From Chloroflexota bacterium (GTDB lineage Bacteria > Chloroflexota > Anaerolineae > Anaerolineales > UBA4823), in the NCBI GenBank assembly GCA_023395675.1, contig JAEWYL010000063.1, positions 1 to 22,379 on the forward strand: a stretch of 22,379 nucleotides of DNA, in the 5' to 3' direction. Within the stretch, counting starts at the first letter, position 1. The number at the start of each line of letters is the position of its first letter. Made by a program: the position numbers and the translations under genes. This document shows, one piece after another, positions 1 to 6,681 of the stretch. The notes beneath the pieces are model-generated. The model was not told the DNA's origin. It did not search any database and worked only from the letters and a program-made list of their open reading frames with translations.

Positions 1-955
1 GGCCTGGGGGCAGGTAGAGCAGCTGGCTGTCTGGAAAACCATAGGCGCGCGCGGCCGCGCGGCTCTCCTCGACCGCCCGCTCCAGGACCCAGGCGGGAAA
101 ATAGCCGGAGAGAGCCGGCGCGCTTTCGGGCAGGGTGAGCAGCCCTGCCGCTTCCAGCTCGCGGACCAGCTCGAGCCCGCCGGCGTAATCCAGAGCCGCC
201 AGGCTGGAAGGGTTTTTCAGGTCCAGCAGGGCCAAAGGGATGGCATGGTTTCGGGCGGTGCGCAGCAGGTTGTAGAGCCCGTGGCGCCCGCCCAGCGGGC
301 CGGTATGCGCGCCGTCCCAGCGGCGTAGGGCTGTCGCAGGGGTGTAGGCGGGGAAGGCGTTCCAGAAGGCCAGCAGGGCCCTGGCGGGCGGCGGGGGAGA
401 GCCCCCCAGGCGGGCCGGGTCCGACTGATCGCTCACCTCCTCAGACCCGGGCGCGGTGAGAAAGACCTGCAGGCCCGGCTCGAACCGGGTCCGGGGCAGG
501 GCGAGGCGCTTGAGCTGGATGGTGAGCGTGTCCAGCACCGGGTCGCGCTGGACCCATACGGCAAGCTCCGGGCGGGTTTCCCCTTCTGCAGTCACCGCGC
601 TGATCGAACCGGAGGCCGGTATGGTGATGAGCGTATCCCAGGCGATACCGGCGGATGTGTCCAGGGGCAGGGGGTGAGAGCCGCCGGAGGCGGTGTCCAG
701 CGCGAGATAGAGGTCGTATTCGGGGCGGTGCGTGAGGTCAAGGAAATCCAGCCGGATCTGCAGCTCGTCCGGGCTGCCGCGCAGGTAGAGCGCGACCAGA
801 TCGAGACCGGGAGCGCCGCCGGGGGCGTCAATAAGCCGGAGATCGCTGTAGCGCCAGCCGGTCTCGTATAACCCGGGCGCCCGGTCAGCCGGGCTGCAGG
901 CTGAGAGAAGCAGAATGAGCAGGAGCAGGCGAGGCCAGTGGGATCGTCGTTTCAC
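1..955 (-). CDS. Putative lipoprotein, 3' end outside window
   Basis: A reading frame on the minus strand begins with GTG at 953-955 and stays open for 318 codons to the window edge, so the C-terminus is missing. The first residues are basic, followed by a Leu-rich segment and the lipobox LSAC with Cys20, so the product should be an exported, lipid-anchored protein. After the signal, about 150 residues look beta-rich (segments such as LDLVALYLRG and LQIRLDFLDL). A Pro-rich linker follows near residues 190-200, then a mixed alpha/beta region containing RRWDGAHTGPLGGRHGLYN. The GTG directly follows the stop codon of the 74-residue gene upstream (TAA then GTG), which suggests translational coupling; the ribosome site is weak. 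I do not recognise the family. A secreted carbohydrate-active or cell-surface role is possible but not shown. Confidence 0.72.
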   Translation of the reverse strand, partial: MKRRSHWPRLLLLILLLSACSPADRAPGLYETGWRYSDLRLIDAPGGAPGLDLVALYLRGSPDELQIRLDFLDLTHRPEYDLYLALDTASGGSHPLPLDTSAGIAWDTLITIPASGSISAVTAEGETRPELAVWVQRDPVLDTLTIQLKRLALPRTRFEPGLQVFLTAPGSEEVSDQSDPARLGGSPPPPARALLAFWNAFPAYTPATALRRWDGAHTGPLGGRHGLYNLLRTARNHAIPLALLDLKNPSSLAALDYAGGLELVRELEAAGLLTLPESAPALSGYFPAWVLERAVEESRAAARAYGFPDSQLLYLPPG

Positions 956-1180
956 TTATTCCAACCTGCACCAGCCTGTAAGGCTGTCCAGGGCGTCAAT
1001 GACCAGTTCCGCCAGTTCACCCTCACCCTCCAGCAGCAGCTTATCCCTGGCTGCCACGAAAGCTTCCTGCACCTCGGCGCGCTCGCAGCCGGCTTCGAGC
1101 AGCTTTCGCACCAGCCTGAAAAGCTCCTTTTCAGGTTCAGGAGAACGGAGGGCGGCTTCCAGGCGGGTCTGAATTTCCAT
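956..1180 (-). CDS. Small helical hypothetical protein (74 aa)
   Basis: The product is short, charged and probably all-helical (MEIQTRLEAALRSPEPEKEL at the start, TGWCRLE at the end). It has two Cys residues, no signal peptide and no membrane segment. It ends exactly where the lipoprotein gene begins, so the two are probably one transcript. No clear Shine-Dalgarno sequence precedes the ATG. A TATACT box at 1189-1194 on the minus strand would start transcription only a few bases upstream, so the message could be leaderless. I do not recognise a family. The coupling to a lipoprotein and the coding-like composition support a real gene. Confidence 0.55.
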   Translation of the reverse strand: MEIQTRLEAALRSPEPEKELFRLVRKLLEAGCERAEVQEAFVAARDKLLLEGEGELAELVIDALDSLTGWCRLE

Positions 1181-1283
1181 CAGCGATGAGTATACATTGC
1201 AATTTCATTTTCGGGGTTGCAAATTTTGAATTTTCTTATAAACTTAAGCTTTCCTGTAGAGAAGGAGTCTCGAGTTATCTGAC
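1181..1283. promoter_or_regulatory. AT-rich divergent intergenic region
   Basis: This 103-base spacer separates the leftward 74-aa gene from the rightward J-domain gene and is clearly AT-rich against its surroundings. It contains a TATACT box for the minus strand (1189-1194), a TATAAA box for the plus strand (1237-1242) and TTGCAA motifs at 1197-1202 and 1217-1222. Neither -10 box has a well-spaced -35 match: TTGCAA at 1217 lies only 14 bases before the plus-strand TATAAA. A promoter role in both directions is likely from position; the exact boxes are uncertain. Confidence 0.4.
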
Positions 1284-2102
1284 ATGACGGATGCAATCAC
1301 CAAGACAAGCACCTCCGAGCAGCGCGAGCTGCAGAAGAACCTTAAGCTGCTGAAGAAGCTGGAGGGCGATCTGGCGCAGCGAGAGCTGGACCTGGAGACC
1401 CTCCGCAACGAACTCAAGGCCATTGATTTGCTCTATATCCGCCGGGTGGGCCGCAGGCTGGCCCAGCTTGAACTGCTGGACGCCCGCATCACCGAGATTC
1501 TGGCCCGCCTGAACCCGGATGAAGAGGAGACCCAGGACCGCGCCCGTGAGGCCTGCCGCCAGGCTGCCGAGACGCGCCAGCGGGCAAAGGAAGCCCAGGC
1601 AGCCCCGGAGGAGAGCACGCACTTTAAGCCGAGCGAGAACCTGCGCTCGCTGTACCGCGAGGCGGCCAAAAATGTGCACCCCGACCTGGCCGGAGACGAC
1701 GCCGAGCGCGAGACACGCAACCAGTGGATGGCGGAGATCAACTCCGCCTACAGCGCCGGAGATGAGGAGCGCCTGGCCTCGCTGCTGGATCAGTGGCATT
1801 CCAGCCCCGAGGCCGTGCAGGGCGACAGCCTGGAGGCCAGGCTCGAGCGTACCCTGCGGTTGATTGCCCGCGCAAAAGAGCGCCTGCGGGCCATCCGTGT
1901 GGAATTGGACCACCTGAAGGGGACGTTTGCCTTCCGCCTGCGCGAGCAGATGCAGGCAGCCGAGAAAGCCGGGAAAGACCTGCTGGAGGAGATGGCGGAG
2001 AAGATCGAAAAGCAGATCTTGCGCAAAGAGAGCTTCCTGGAAGACCTGCTGAAGAACGCCCCGCCGGAGATCAAGAACCGGAGCGTTAAAACCGGTAATT
2101 GA
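1284..2102 (+). CDS. Stand-alone J-domain protein with flanking coiled coils
   Basis: The 272-residue protein carries a J-domain core at about residues 115-167 with the diagnostic HPD triad at 132-134, followed by an INSAY segment typical of helix III-IV. J-domains stimulate the ATPase of DnaK/Hsp70. The Gly/Phe region, zinc-finger domain and substrate-binding domains of DnaJ are absent. Instead there is a long charged helix before the J-domain (about 10-75) and another after it (about 180-260), both coiled-coil in character. The most likely role is a specialised Hsp70 co-chaperone whose coiled coils recruit a partner. The purine-rich AGAAGGAG motif lies about 17 bases before the ATG, which is long, but no alternative in-frame start is visible. 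It is convergent with the arginase-like gene. Confidence 0.85.
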   Translation: MTDAITKTSTSEQRELQKNLKLLKKLEGDLAQRELDLETLRNELKAIDLLYIRRVGRRLAQLELLDARITEILARLNPDEEETQDRAREACRQAAETRQRAKEAQAAPEESTHFKPSENLRSLYREAAKNVHPDLAGDDAERETRNQWMAEINSAYSAGDEERLASLLDQWHSSPEAVQGDSLEARLERTLRLIARAKERLRAIRVELDHLKGTFAFRLREQMQAAEKAGKDLLEEMAEKIEKQILRKESFLEDLLKNAPPEIKNRSVKTGN

Positions 2103-2113
2103 GGGGGAGCATG

Positions 2114-2139
2114 CTTCTCAACCCACTGCGGGTGAGAAG
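2114..2139. terminator. Hairpin shared by convergent gene ends
   Basis: CTTCTCA at 2114-2120 pairs with TGAGAAG at 2133-2139, and CCC pairs with GGG inside, with one bulged A. The hairpin includes the stop codon of the arginase-like gene (2118-2120) and lies just past the J-domain stop at 2102. It has no T-run on either side, so it is either a weak intrinsic terminator or an RNA 3'-end stabiliser. Confidence 0.45.
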
Positions 2140-2990
2140 AGAACGCTTTGAATCATGTCCAGGCCGGCCTGCAGGGTGCGGCCCTCAGCATCATAATCCG
2201 GATCGTAGGAGGCGACGCCGCAGGCGGCGATCGTAAACCTCTCTTTGATCGCTTCCACGGCCTCGATTACCTGGTCCGGGGTTAAGCCTCCGGGCGCCCG
2301 GAAGTGGTTGGCGGGCGTGGTCTCGGGGTCGAGCACGTCCAGGTCCAGGTGCAGGTAAAGGCTGCTGACCCGGCCGGAGAGGGCATTCAGATAAGGGTCC
2401 AGGGCTTCTCTGACGCCCGGCCTTTCGATCTCTTCGGGCCTGACCCGCGCCGCTCCGGACTCCAGCAGAAGCTCGGCTTCTCCAGGGTCAAAATCCCTGC
2501 CGCCGACGTGGATGATATTCTCGGGCAGCACGGCCCGAAAGCCGCTGACCCCTGCCAGCAATCTTCTCCAGCACAGGCCCGCCGCGCCCGCCAGCGCCAT
2601 CCCGTCCAGGTAGCCGCTGAGGGTGGTCTCGGGGGTGTTGAAGTCACCGTGGGCGTCGAACCAGATCACGCCAAAATTCTCCTGAACGGCGGCGGACAGG
2701 CCCGCCAGCGTGCCCCAGGAGCCGTTGCAGTTGCCGGAAAGCACCAGGGGAAAGGCGCCCGTTTGAATTGACCGGCTGACCCCCTCCGATACCAGGCCTG
2801 CCAGTTCCACCGCAGAGCTGATCTCGGTATTGAAAGCCCCGCTGGTTTCAACCAGCTTCACCTCGGTTTCGTAGCGCAGCGACCACAGGCGGGTGACGAG
2901 TCCATTCTGCACGAAATGTTCGGGGCCTTTTCCCATTCTGGAGCCCCGGCGGCCCGAATCATAGGGCGCCTGGTAGACGGTGATCTTCAT
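2118..2990 (-). CDS. Arginase/agmatinase-fold protein with altered active site
   Basis: The 290-residue length and motif order fit the ureohydrolase (arginase/agmatinase/formimidoylglutamase) superfamily. The second metal motif DAHGDF is intact (D112, H114, D116), as is the third, DLDVLDP (D216, D218). The first motif, normally GGDHS, reads GNCNG at 86-90, so the metal-binding His is replaced by Asn89. The usual guanidinium-binding Glu region (E-V-N-P type) reads SYDPDYD at 260-266, with Ser in place of Glu. The family normally hydrolyses a guanidino or formimino group using two Mn2+ ions. The changes suggest a different substrate, a single-metal site or loss of catalysis. GGGGAG at 3001-3006 serves as ribosome site with 10-base spacing. 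No arginine or polyamine genes are adjacent. Confidence 0.85.
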   Translation of the reverse strand: MKITVYQAPYDSGRRGSRMGKGPEHFVQNGLVTRLWSLRYETEVKLVETSGAFNTEISSAVELAGLVSEGVSRSIQTGAFPLVLSGNCNGSWGTLAGLSAAVQENFGVIWFDAHGDFNTPETTLSGYLDGMALAGAAGLCWRRLLAGVSGFRAVLPENIIHVGGRDFDPGEAELLLESGAARVRPEEIERPGVREALDPYLNALSGRVSSLYLHLDLDVLDPETTPANHFRAPGGLTPDQVIEAVEAIKERFTIAACGVASYDPDYDAEGRTLQAGLDMIQSVLFSPAVG

Positions 2991-3078
2991 CGCGACTTTA
3001 CTCCCCGTATCCTGTATAGCTTTTCATAAATGGACGGTGGTATCCAGCAGCTCTGCCTCTCGCGTTGATCTGCCCGTT

Positions 3079-3107
3079 ATTATAGTTGAGAGACTGCCCG
3101 CTGAAGA
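3079..3107 (-). promoter_or_regulatory. Candidate promoter of the arginase-like gene
   Basis: On the minus strand a perfect TATAAT (3079-3084) is preceded at 17 bases by TCTTCA (3102-3107), a weak -35 match. The predicted start near 3072 gives a leader of about 80 bases. Confidence 0.5.
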
Positions 3108-3189
3108 GCCGCATTTTTCGGGATGTTAAGTCCAGGCCCTCGGATATCGGGGGAGAGGCAATTTCGATTAACAACCTGATTATGTAACA

Positions 3190-3222
3190 AATAGTAATAC
3201 AGAAATAGTACTTAATAGTACT
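3190..3222. repeat. Three AATAGTA-type direct repeats, possible operator
   Basis: AATAGTAAT (3190-3198), AATAGTACT (3204-3212) and AATAGTACT (3214-3222) are direct repeats. The last two start exactly 10 bases apart, one helical turn. AGTACT is itself palindromic, so the last two units also form an inverted repeat. The pattern resembles an operator for a cooperatively bound regulator. Confidence 0.45.
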
Positions 3223-3469
3223 GGCGGCGCTGAAATTATTCTGTTATTCTAATGTTAGTTCCCTGCGATCCCTGACATTTTCCCGGCATTGTTATCGAAA
3301 CAGGCTCCAAGGCATTGAAGGTCCGGCGGCGATTCGCCTGAACATCGTGGCTTGAATTTAGGTATTAGGAAAGAGACGTATCGAGCAAACCTCCGGCAGG
3401 TGGCTGGATATCCCTCAGTTCGCGCTTTCTAGAAAGTGCTCACTTTGAATAGAGCGAACGGAGATGCGC

Positions 3470-3904
3470 ATGACTGAAGCACAGGGCTGCTCCTGCACTT
3501 TCCTGATCATTGAAAATGACCTGGACGAGGTGCTGCTTATCCAGGCTGAAATCATCTATCACAAGCCCCGCAGCGGTCTGATCCAACTTTTTTCCGATGA
3601 GGATGAGTTCCTGAAATGGCTTAAGGCCTGCGCTGAGCATCCAGAGGGGACTGCGCTCGCTCATCCCTGCATCCTCCTGGTGGACCTCTATCCATCCACG
3701 TATCTGCTGGGCGAGCTCGTCCAGCTGGTCCGTTCAGCCTGGTCCGGCCGGCTCCCGATCGTGGTCATGTTTGGCACAGAGAGTGAGAAGGATTATTTCG
3801 ACCTGAACGACCTGCAGCTGGCCGGCTATGTGATCAAGCCGGTTACGATGGAGCAGTTGGAGGGTCTGGAGCGATCGATATGCTCCTTCAACAGCGGCGA
3901 ATGA
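3470..3904 (+). CDS. Single-domain response regulator (CheY/Rcp1-like receiver)
   Basis: The 144-residue protein is one receiver domain with no output domain. The acidic pocket is E15-N16-D17, the phospho-acceptor is D72 in LLVDLYP, the switch Thr is T103 (MFGTE) and the conserved Lys is K123 (VIKPV). The ENDLDEVLLIQ opening resembles Rcp1-type receivers, which take phosphate from histidine kinases and act through protein contacts. I chose the ATG at 3470 because GGAG at 3460-3463 is then 6 bases away. The ATG at 3464 would touch that ribosome site and adds only two residues. No histidine kinase is adjacent, so it is an orphan regulator here. The long upstream region with repeats suggests its own control. 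Confidence 0.88.
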   Translation: MTEAQGCSCTFLIIENDLDEVLLIQAEIIYHKPRSGLIQLFSDEDEFLKWLKACAEHPEGTALAHPCILLVDLYPSTYLLGELVQLVRSAWSGRLPIVVMFGTESEKDYFDLNDLQLAGYVIKPVTMEQLEGLERSICSFNSGE

Positions 3905-3992
3905 TCGTAAGGCTTCCATCGATTCCGGCCAATGGTCCTTCGATCCGGAAGACTAAGTAACCCCAGGTTAGCATAAACCAGCAATAAATGGC

Positions 3993-4025
3993 GAAAGGAG
4001 CCGCCCTTTGTGGGCAGCTCCTTTC
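3993..4025. terminator. Bidirectional hairpin between response regulator and tRNA
   Basis: GAAAGGAGC (3993-4001) pairs with GCTCCTTTC (4017-4025), and GCCC pairs with GGGC inside around a TTTGT loop. It lies 89 bases after the response regulator stop and 36 bases past the 3' end of the minus-strand tRNA, so it can end both transcripts. The U-tracts are short. Confidence 0.65.
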
Positions 4026-4060
4026 TTGGCATTGAGTCCGGCAGGTCTGAGGACCATGTG

Positions 4061-4132
4061 TACCCCCACTGCGACTCGAACGCAGGTTTTTGCCTCCGGA
4101 GGGCAACGCTCTATCCACTGAGCTATGGGGGC
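4061..4132 (-). tRNA. tRNA-Arg (anticodon CCG)
   Basis: The minus strand folds into a full cloverleaf of 72 bases: acceptor GCCCCCA/TGGGGGT, D-stem GCTC/GAGC, anticodon stem TTGCC/GGCAA with loop CTCCGGA, and T-stem CTGCG/CGCAG with loop TTCGAGT. The anticodon CCG (4097-4099) reads the arginine codon CGG, which is well used in this GC-rich DNA. U33 and G37 are as expected. The first acceptor pair is G-U and the CCA end is not encoded, so it is added after transcription. An extended -10 promoter lies just upstream. Confidence 0.95.
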
Positions 4133-4166
4133 GAAAGACCAAAACCGGCCTTGATTACGGCACAAG

Positions 4167-4194
4167 AGTATACCACAGATCTGGTTTTTTGCAA
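4167..4194 (-). promoter_or_regulatory. Promoter of tRNA-Arg
   Basis: On the minus strand TTGCAA (4189-4194) is followed after 16 bases by TATACT (4167-4172) with the extended element TGG before it. The predicted start near 4160 leaves a 5' leader of roughly 27 bases before the tRNA, to be removed by RNase P. Confidence 0.75.
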
Positions 4195-4290
4195 AAAAAG
4201 AAAATGAGGGATATACACGCACAGCACGTGAGCAGATAACCATCATGATTACGGACAACCCTGGCCTGCACAGAAACGGGGGCCACAGTT

Positions 4291-4299
4291 TGGTACAAT
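4291..4299 (+). promoter_or_regulatory. Extended -10 promoter candidate for the acetyltransferase
   Basis: TGGTACAAT has the extended -10 TGn plus a good -10 hexamer (4294-4299). No convincing -35 box is seen 16-18 bases upstream. The predicted start is about 60 bases before the ATG at 4365. The box matches other extended -10 elements in this window. Confidence 0.45.
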
Positions 4300-4364
4300 T
4301 ACCGTTCAGAGCGGCAGGGGGAATGGGGTTTTGGGGGGTCTGTTCACAAACCCAGGAGGGAGAG

Positions 4365-4937
4365 ATGCAGACCGAAAAAGAGAAGATGCTCGCCGGTGAA
4401 CTGTATTACGCGTACGACCCGCAGCTTGTGCAGGAGCGCCGCAAAGCGCGCAACCTGTTCCGCGAGTACAACAACACCCTGGACGAGGAGCAGGAGAAGC
4501 GGCGGCAGATCCTGTCCGCACTGTTGGGCGGCATGGGCGAGAATGTACTCATCGAGCCGCCTTTTTTCTGCGATTATGGTTCCAATATCTACCTGGGCAG
4601 GAATGTCTTCTTCAACTTCAACTGCGTGGTGCTGGATGTGAACCGGGTGGAGGTGGGGGAGGATACTTTGTTCGGCCCAAATGTTCAGATTTACACCGCC
4701 ACGCACCCGGTGGATTACCAGGAACGGATGTCCGGCCTGGAGCTCGGGAAGGCGATTCGCATCGGTTCGGGGGTGTGGGTCGGGGGCTCGGCGGTGATCG
4801 GCCCGGGGGTGAGCATTGGCAGCCGCAGCGTGATCGGGGCGGGCAGTGTGGTCGTGAAAGACATCCCCCAGGGGGTCTTTGCGGCGGGCAACCCGTGCAA
4901 GGTGATCCGCTATCTTGAGCAGACAAACCTGGCTTGA
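4365..4937 (+). CDS. Sugar O-acetyltransferase, LacA/Maa family
   Basis: The 190-residue protein has the N-terminal maltose acetyltransferase helix region (about 4-58) followed by left-handed beta-helix hexapeptide repeats (IGSGVWVG, IGPGVSIG, IGAGSVVV). The catalytic His is H114 in YTATHPVD, matching His115 of LacA, and the terminal GNPCKVIR motif is present. The family transfers acetyl from acetyl-CoA to a sugar hydroxyl (maltose, galactosides, Nod-factor type sugars), acting as a trimer in the cytosol; the substrate cannot be read from sequence. The start at 4365 is set by AGGAGGG at 4354-4360. An in-frame ATG at 4245 would add 40 unrelated residues and lies upstream of the promoter candidate. 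Confidence 0.92.
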   Translation: MQTEKEKMLAGELYYAYDPQLVQERRKARNLFREYNNTLDEEQEKRRQILSALLGGMGENVLIEPPFFCDYGSNIYLGRNVFFNFNCVVLDVNRVEVGEDTLFGPNVQIYTATHPVDYQERMSGLELGKAIRIGSGVWVGGSAVIGPGVSIGSRSVIGAGSVVVKDIPQGVFAAGNPCKVIRYLEQTNLA

Positions 4938-5012
4938 TTGGGCGTCATGGCGGTTATTTTTTGCGAGTCTTTAGCGGTCAACAGCATTTTGGGATGGAAA
5001 AAGGATTGTGAG

Positions 5013-5552
5013 ATGAGCGATCAGCTAAACGATGGGGAACAGGTTGATGAAAGGCCCGGAAAATCGGAGCTTCTGAGCCGGATTTACAGCTCTCGAGCGG
5101 CGCTTGAAGATGCTTTAAACAGTCTGGACGAGGAGCTGCTGACACGCCCGGGCAGGGAGGGCTGGTCCATCCGGGACCATCTGGCTCACCTGGCCGCCTG
5201 GGAGGCCGGCATGGTAGCCCTGCTGCAGCAGCACCCGAGACTGCAGGCCATGGGCCTGGACCCGAGAGAGGCGGTGGGCCTGGACACGGATCAGATCAAC
5301 GACCTGGTCCAGCGCCGCCACGCGCACCTGTCGCTGCAGGAGGTGATGGCCTTTTTCCAAGAAGCGCACCGCCAGATGATAGAGACCCTCAACGGGATGA
5401 GTGATGAGGACCTGAACCGGCCCTATCGCGATTACGTTCCGGGCGGAGATGACAGCCGCCAGGACCCGGTGATTGACTGGATTATCGGGAACACTTACGA
5501 GCATTTCAACGAGCACCTTGGATATATCCGTGTGCTTGTGAATGAGCGCTAA
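5013..5552 (+). CDS. DinB-like four-helix protein (ClbS/DfsB type)
   Basis: The 179-residue protein has the DinB/YfiT fold signature: a helix with Trp and His (GWSIRDHLAHLAAWE, H56) and a C-terminal helix with an H-x3-H pair (H164, H168 in YEHFNEHLGYI). Together these can form the usual metal-binding triad. The family includes thiol-dependent S-transferases and colibactin-self-resistance-like proteins (ClbS/DfsB); the exact activity is unknown. AAAAAGGA at 4998-5005 sits 7 bases before the ATG at 5013. An in-frame ATG at 4938 would touch the preceding stop and is not preferred. The gene follows the acetyltransferase after 75 bases with no terminator, so the two may share a transcript. Confidence 0.85.
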   Translation: MSDQLNDGEQVDERPGKSELLSRIYSSRAALEDALNSLDEELLTRPGREGWSIRDHLAHLAAWEAGMVALLQQHPRLQAMGLDPREAVGLDTDQINDLVQRRHAHLSLQEVMAFFQEAHRQMIETLNGMSDEDLNRPYRDYVPGGDDSRQDPVIDWIIGNTYEHFNEHLGYIRVLVNER

Positions 5553-5562
5553 GCGCGCCTAA

Positions 5563-5624
5563 AAATCGTTGATTTGGGCAGCGGCCTGTCACAGGCATAA
5601 CCGCCCAAATCAACGATTTATTTT
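5563..5624. terminator. Strong bidirectional terminator (17-bp stem)
   Basis: Arms at 5563-5579 and 5603-5619 are perfect complements for 17 bases. The arm of the upper loop contains a second hairpin, GCCTG/CAGGC around TCA (5584-5596). TTTT follows at 5621 on the plus strand and AA-rich sequence lies on the other side, so it can end both the DinB-like transcript and the leftward PrsW transcript. Confidence 0.85.
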
Positions 5625-5639
5625 CTCAATATTCTTTTA

Positions 5640-6677
5640 TCAGGATCCGGTGAGATTGGAACGGTCCTGGACCAGAGCTGCGGCGGGATAGCTGCGGGCC
5701 TGAGGCGCCAGCTCTACCAGCTCGTCACGCAGCTGGATGATGATGACCGCATTGCCTTCCTCATCGCCGACGCCGTGGTACTGCTCCTTTTTATGGGCCA
5801 GTTCGGCGCAGACCTGATAGAAGCGGCTTGTGGTCCGGTAGCCTCCTGCCGGCAGAGCGCTCAGGCGAGCCAGCCACTGGTGCCAGGCTGAACAGGCGGT
5901 CCGGTACTGCGAGGGGGAGATCAGCCCCATATCGGCTTCCTCTTTGAGGTGCAGGTTCAAATACCGTCCCTCTCGACGCGTGGCCCATACGATCACCAGG
6001 AGCATCGCCCCCCAGCCGGTCCAATCCACCAGGGTTCCGACCAGCAGGCCCTCGGCCCCAGTCAGCAGGTCGCTTAAGGTATTGTGGAGCGAATGCGTGA
6101 AAACCGCCGCGCTCCAGCCCAGGAGCGGAGCGGCGATTTTCATGACCGGATGGCGGGTGAGGCGCGCCCCGGCCAGCCCCAGGCCGGTGAAAGCGGTATA
6201 GAAGGGGTGTTGCCATCCGACCAGGATCACGCGTACGAACAGCACCCAGAGCAGTCCCGCCAGACCCTGTTCTACAAACCCGTATTGATAAATATAAAAA
6301 GCATTCTCGGTGGCGGCAAATCCCAGGGCGGCGATGGCAGCGTAGACGATCCCGTCCAGATAAGAATCGAACTCGCTGCGAAAGAGCAGGTAGACGACCA
6401 GGATCGCGCAGGCTTTCAGGGTCTCTTCCACAACCGGGGCGATGAGAGAGCCGGTCGCCAGGTCGGCGGCGGTCTCCGATCCGGTGTACGCGAGCACGCT
6501 CATCCCCAGCACGCTGTTGATCAGAAAAGCGCCCCCGGCGGCTGCGACCGCCCCCCAGAGAAATACCCCGCCCAGCAGCCTGCCCGGCTCTTTTTCATAG
6601 CGGTCCATGGAGTACACCAGCCAGGCATACAGCAGCATGGGGAGAAAACCGGAGAGGATCGAGAGCAGGAGACCCAT
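5640..6677 (-). CDS. PrsW-family intramembrane protease
   Basis: The 345-residue protein has about eight hydrophobic segments in its first 240 residues and the PrsW signatures. These are DRYEKEP near residue 25, the EE pair at 84-85 in PVVEETLKA, FAATEN with E124-N125, H157 in WQHPF and H198 in THSLHNT. PrsW-type glutamic proteases cleave membrane-anchored substrates; in Bacillus the target is an anti-sigma factor. A soluble C-terminal tail of about 100 residues follows the membrane part. The gene starts 4 bases after the stop of the TIGR03936 gene, so it is the last gene of a three-gene operon. The ribosome site GAGG is about 12 bases from the ATG, so translation may depend on the upstream gene. 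The substrate is unknown. Confidence 0.88.
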   Translation of the reverse strand: MGLLLSILSGFLPMLLYAWLVYSMDRYEKEPGRLLGGVFLWGAVAAAGGAFLINSVLGMSVLAYTGSETAADLATGSLIAPVVEETLKACAILVVYLLFRSEFDSYLDGIVYAAIAALGFAATENAFYIYQYGFVEQGLAGLLWVLFVRVILVGWQHPFYTAFTGLGLAGARLTRHPVMKIAAPLLGWSAAVFTHSLHNTLSDLLTGAEGLLVGTLVDWTGWGAMLLVIVWATRREGRYLNLHLKEEADMGLISPSQYRTACSAWHQWLARLSALPAGGYRTTSRFYQVCAELAHKKEQYHGVGDEEGNAVIIIQLRDELVELAPQARSYPAAALVQDRSNLTGS

Positions 6678-6681
6678 TTCG

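Larger units (their letters stand above)
2991..3469. other. Long intergenic region between divergent genes
   Basis: About 480 bases lie between the leftward arginase-like gene and the rightward response regulator. I see no plausible protein gene. The left part carries the promoter of the arginase-like gene. The AT-rich centre (3170-3260) carries AATAGTA-type repeats. The right part (3260-3460) must hold the leader of the response regulator gene but shows no strong promoter match that I can defend. The size and the repeats suggest regulated expression. Confidence 0.6.

Noticed and set aside
3993..4132. tRNA with an adjacent hairpin as a possible integration site of a mobile element
   Set aside because: There is no integrase, no repeat of the tRNA 3' end elsewhere in the window, and the neighbouring genes look like ordinary chromosome.
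4245..4364. N-terminal extension of the acetyltransferase from an upstream ATG
   Set aside because: The extra 40 residues are Gly-rich and unrelated to the family. A good ribosome site sits before the ATG at 4365, and the promoter candidate lies inside the extension.
5563..5624. Long perfect inverted repeat as a possible transposon end or MITE
   Set aside because: It is single copy in the window, has no target duplication that I can see, and sits between two gene ends with a T-run, so a bidirectional terminator explains it.
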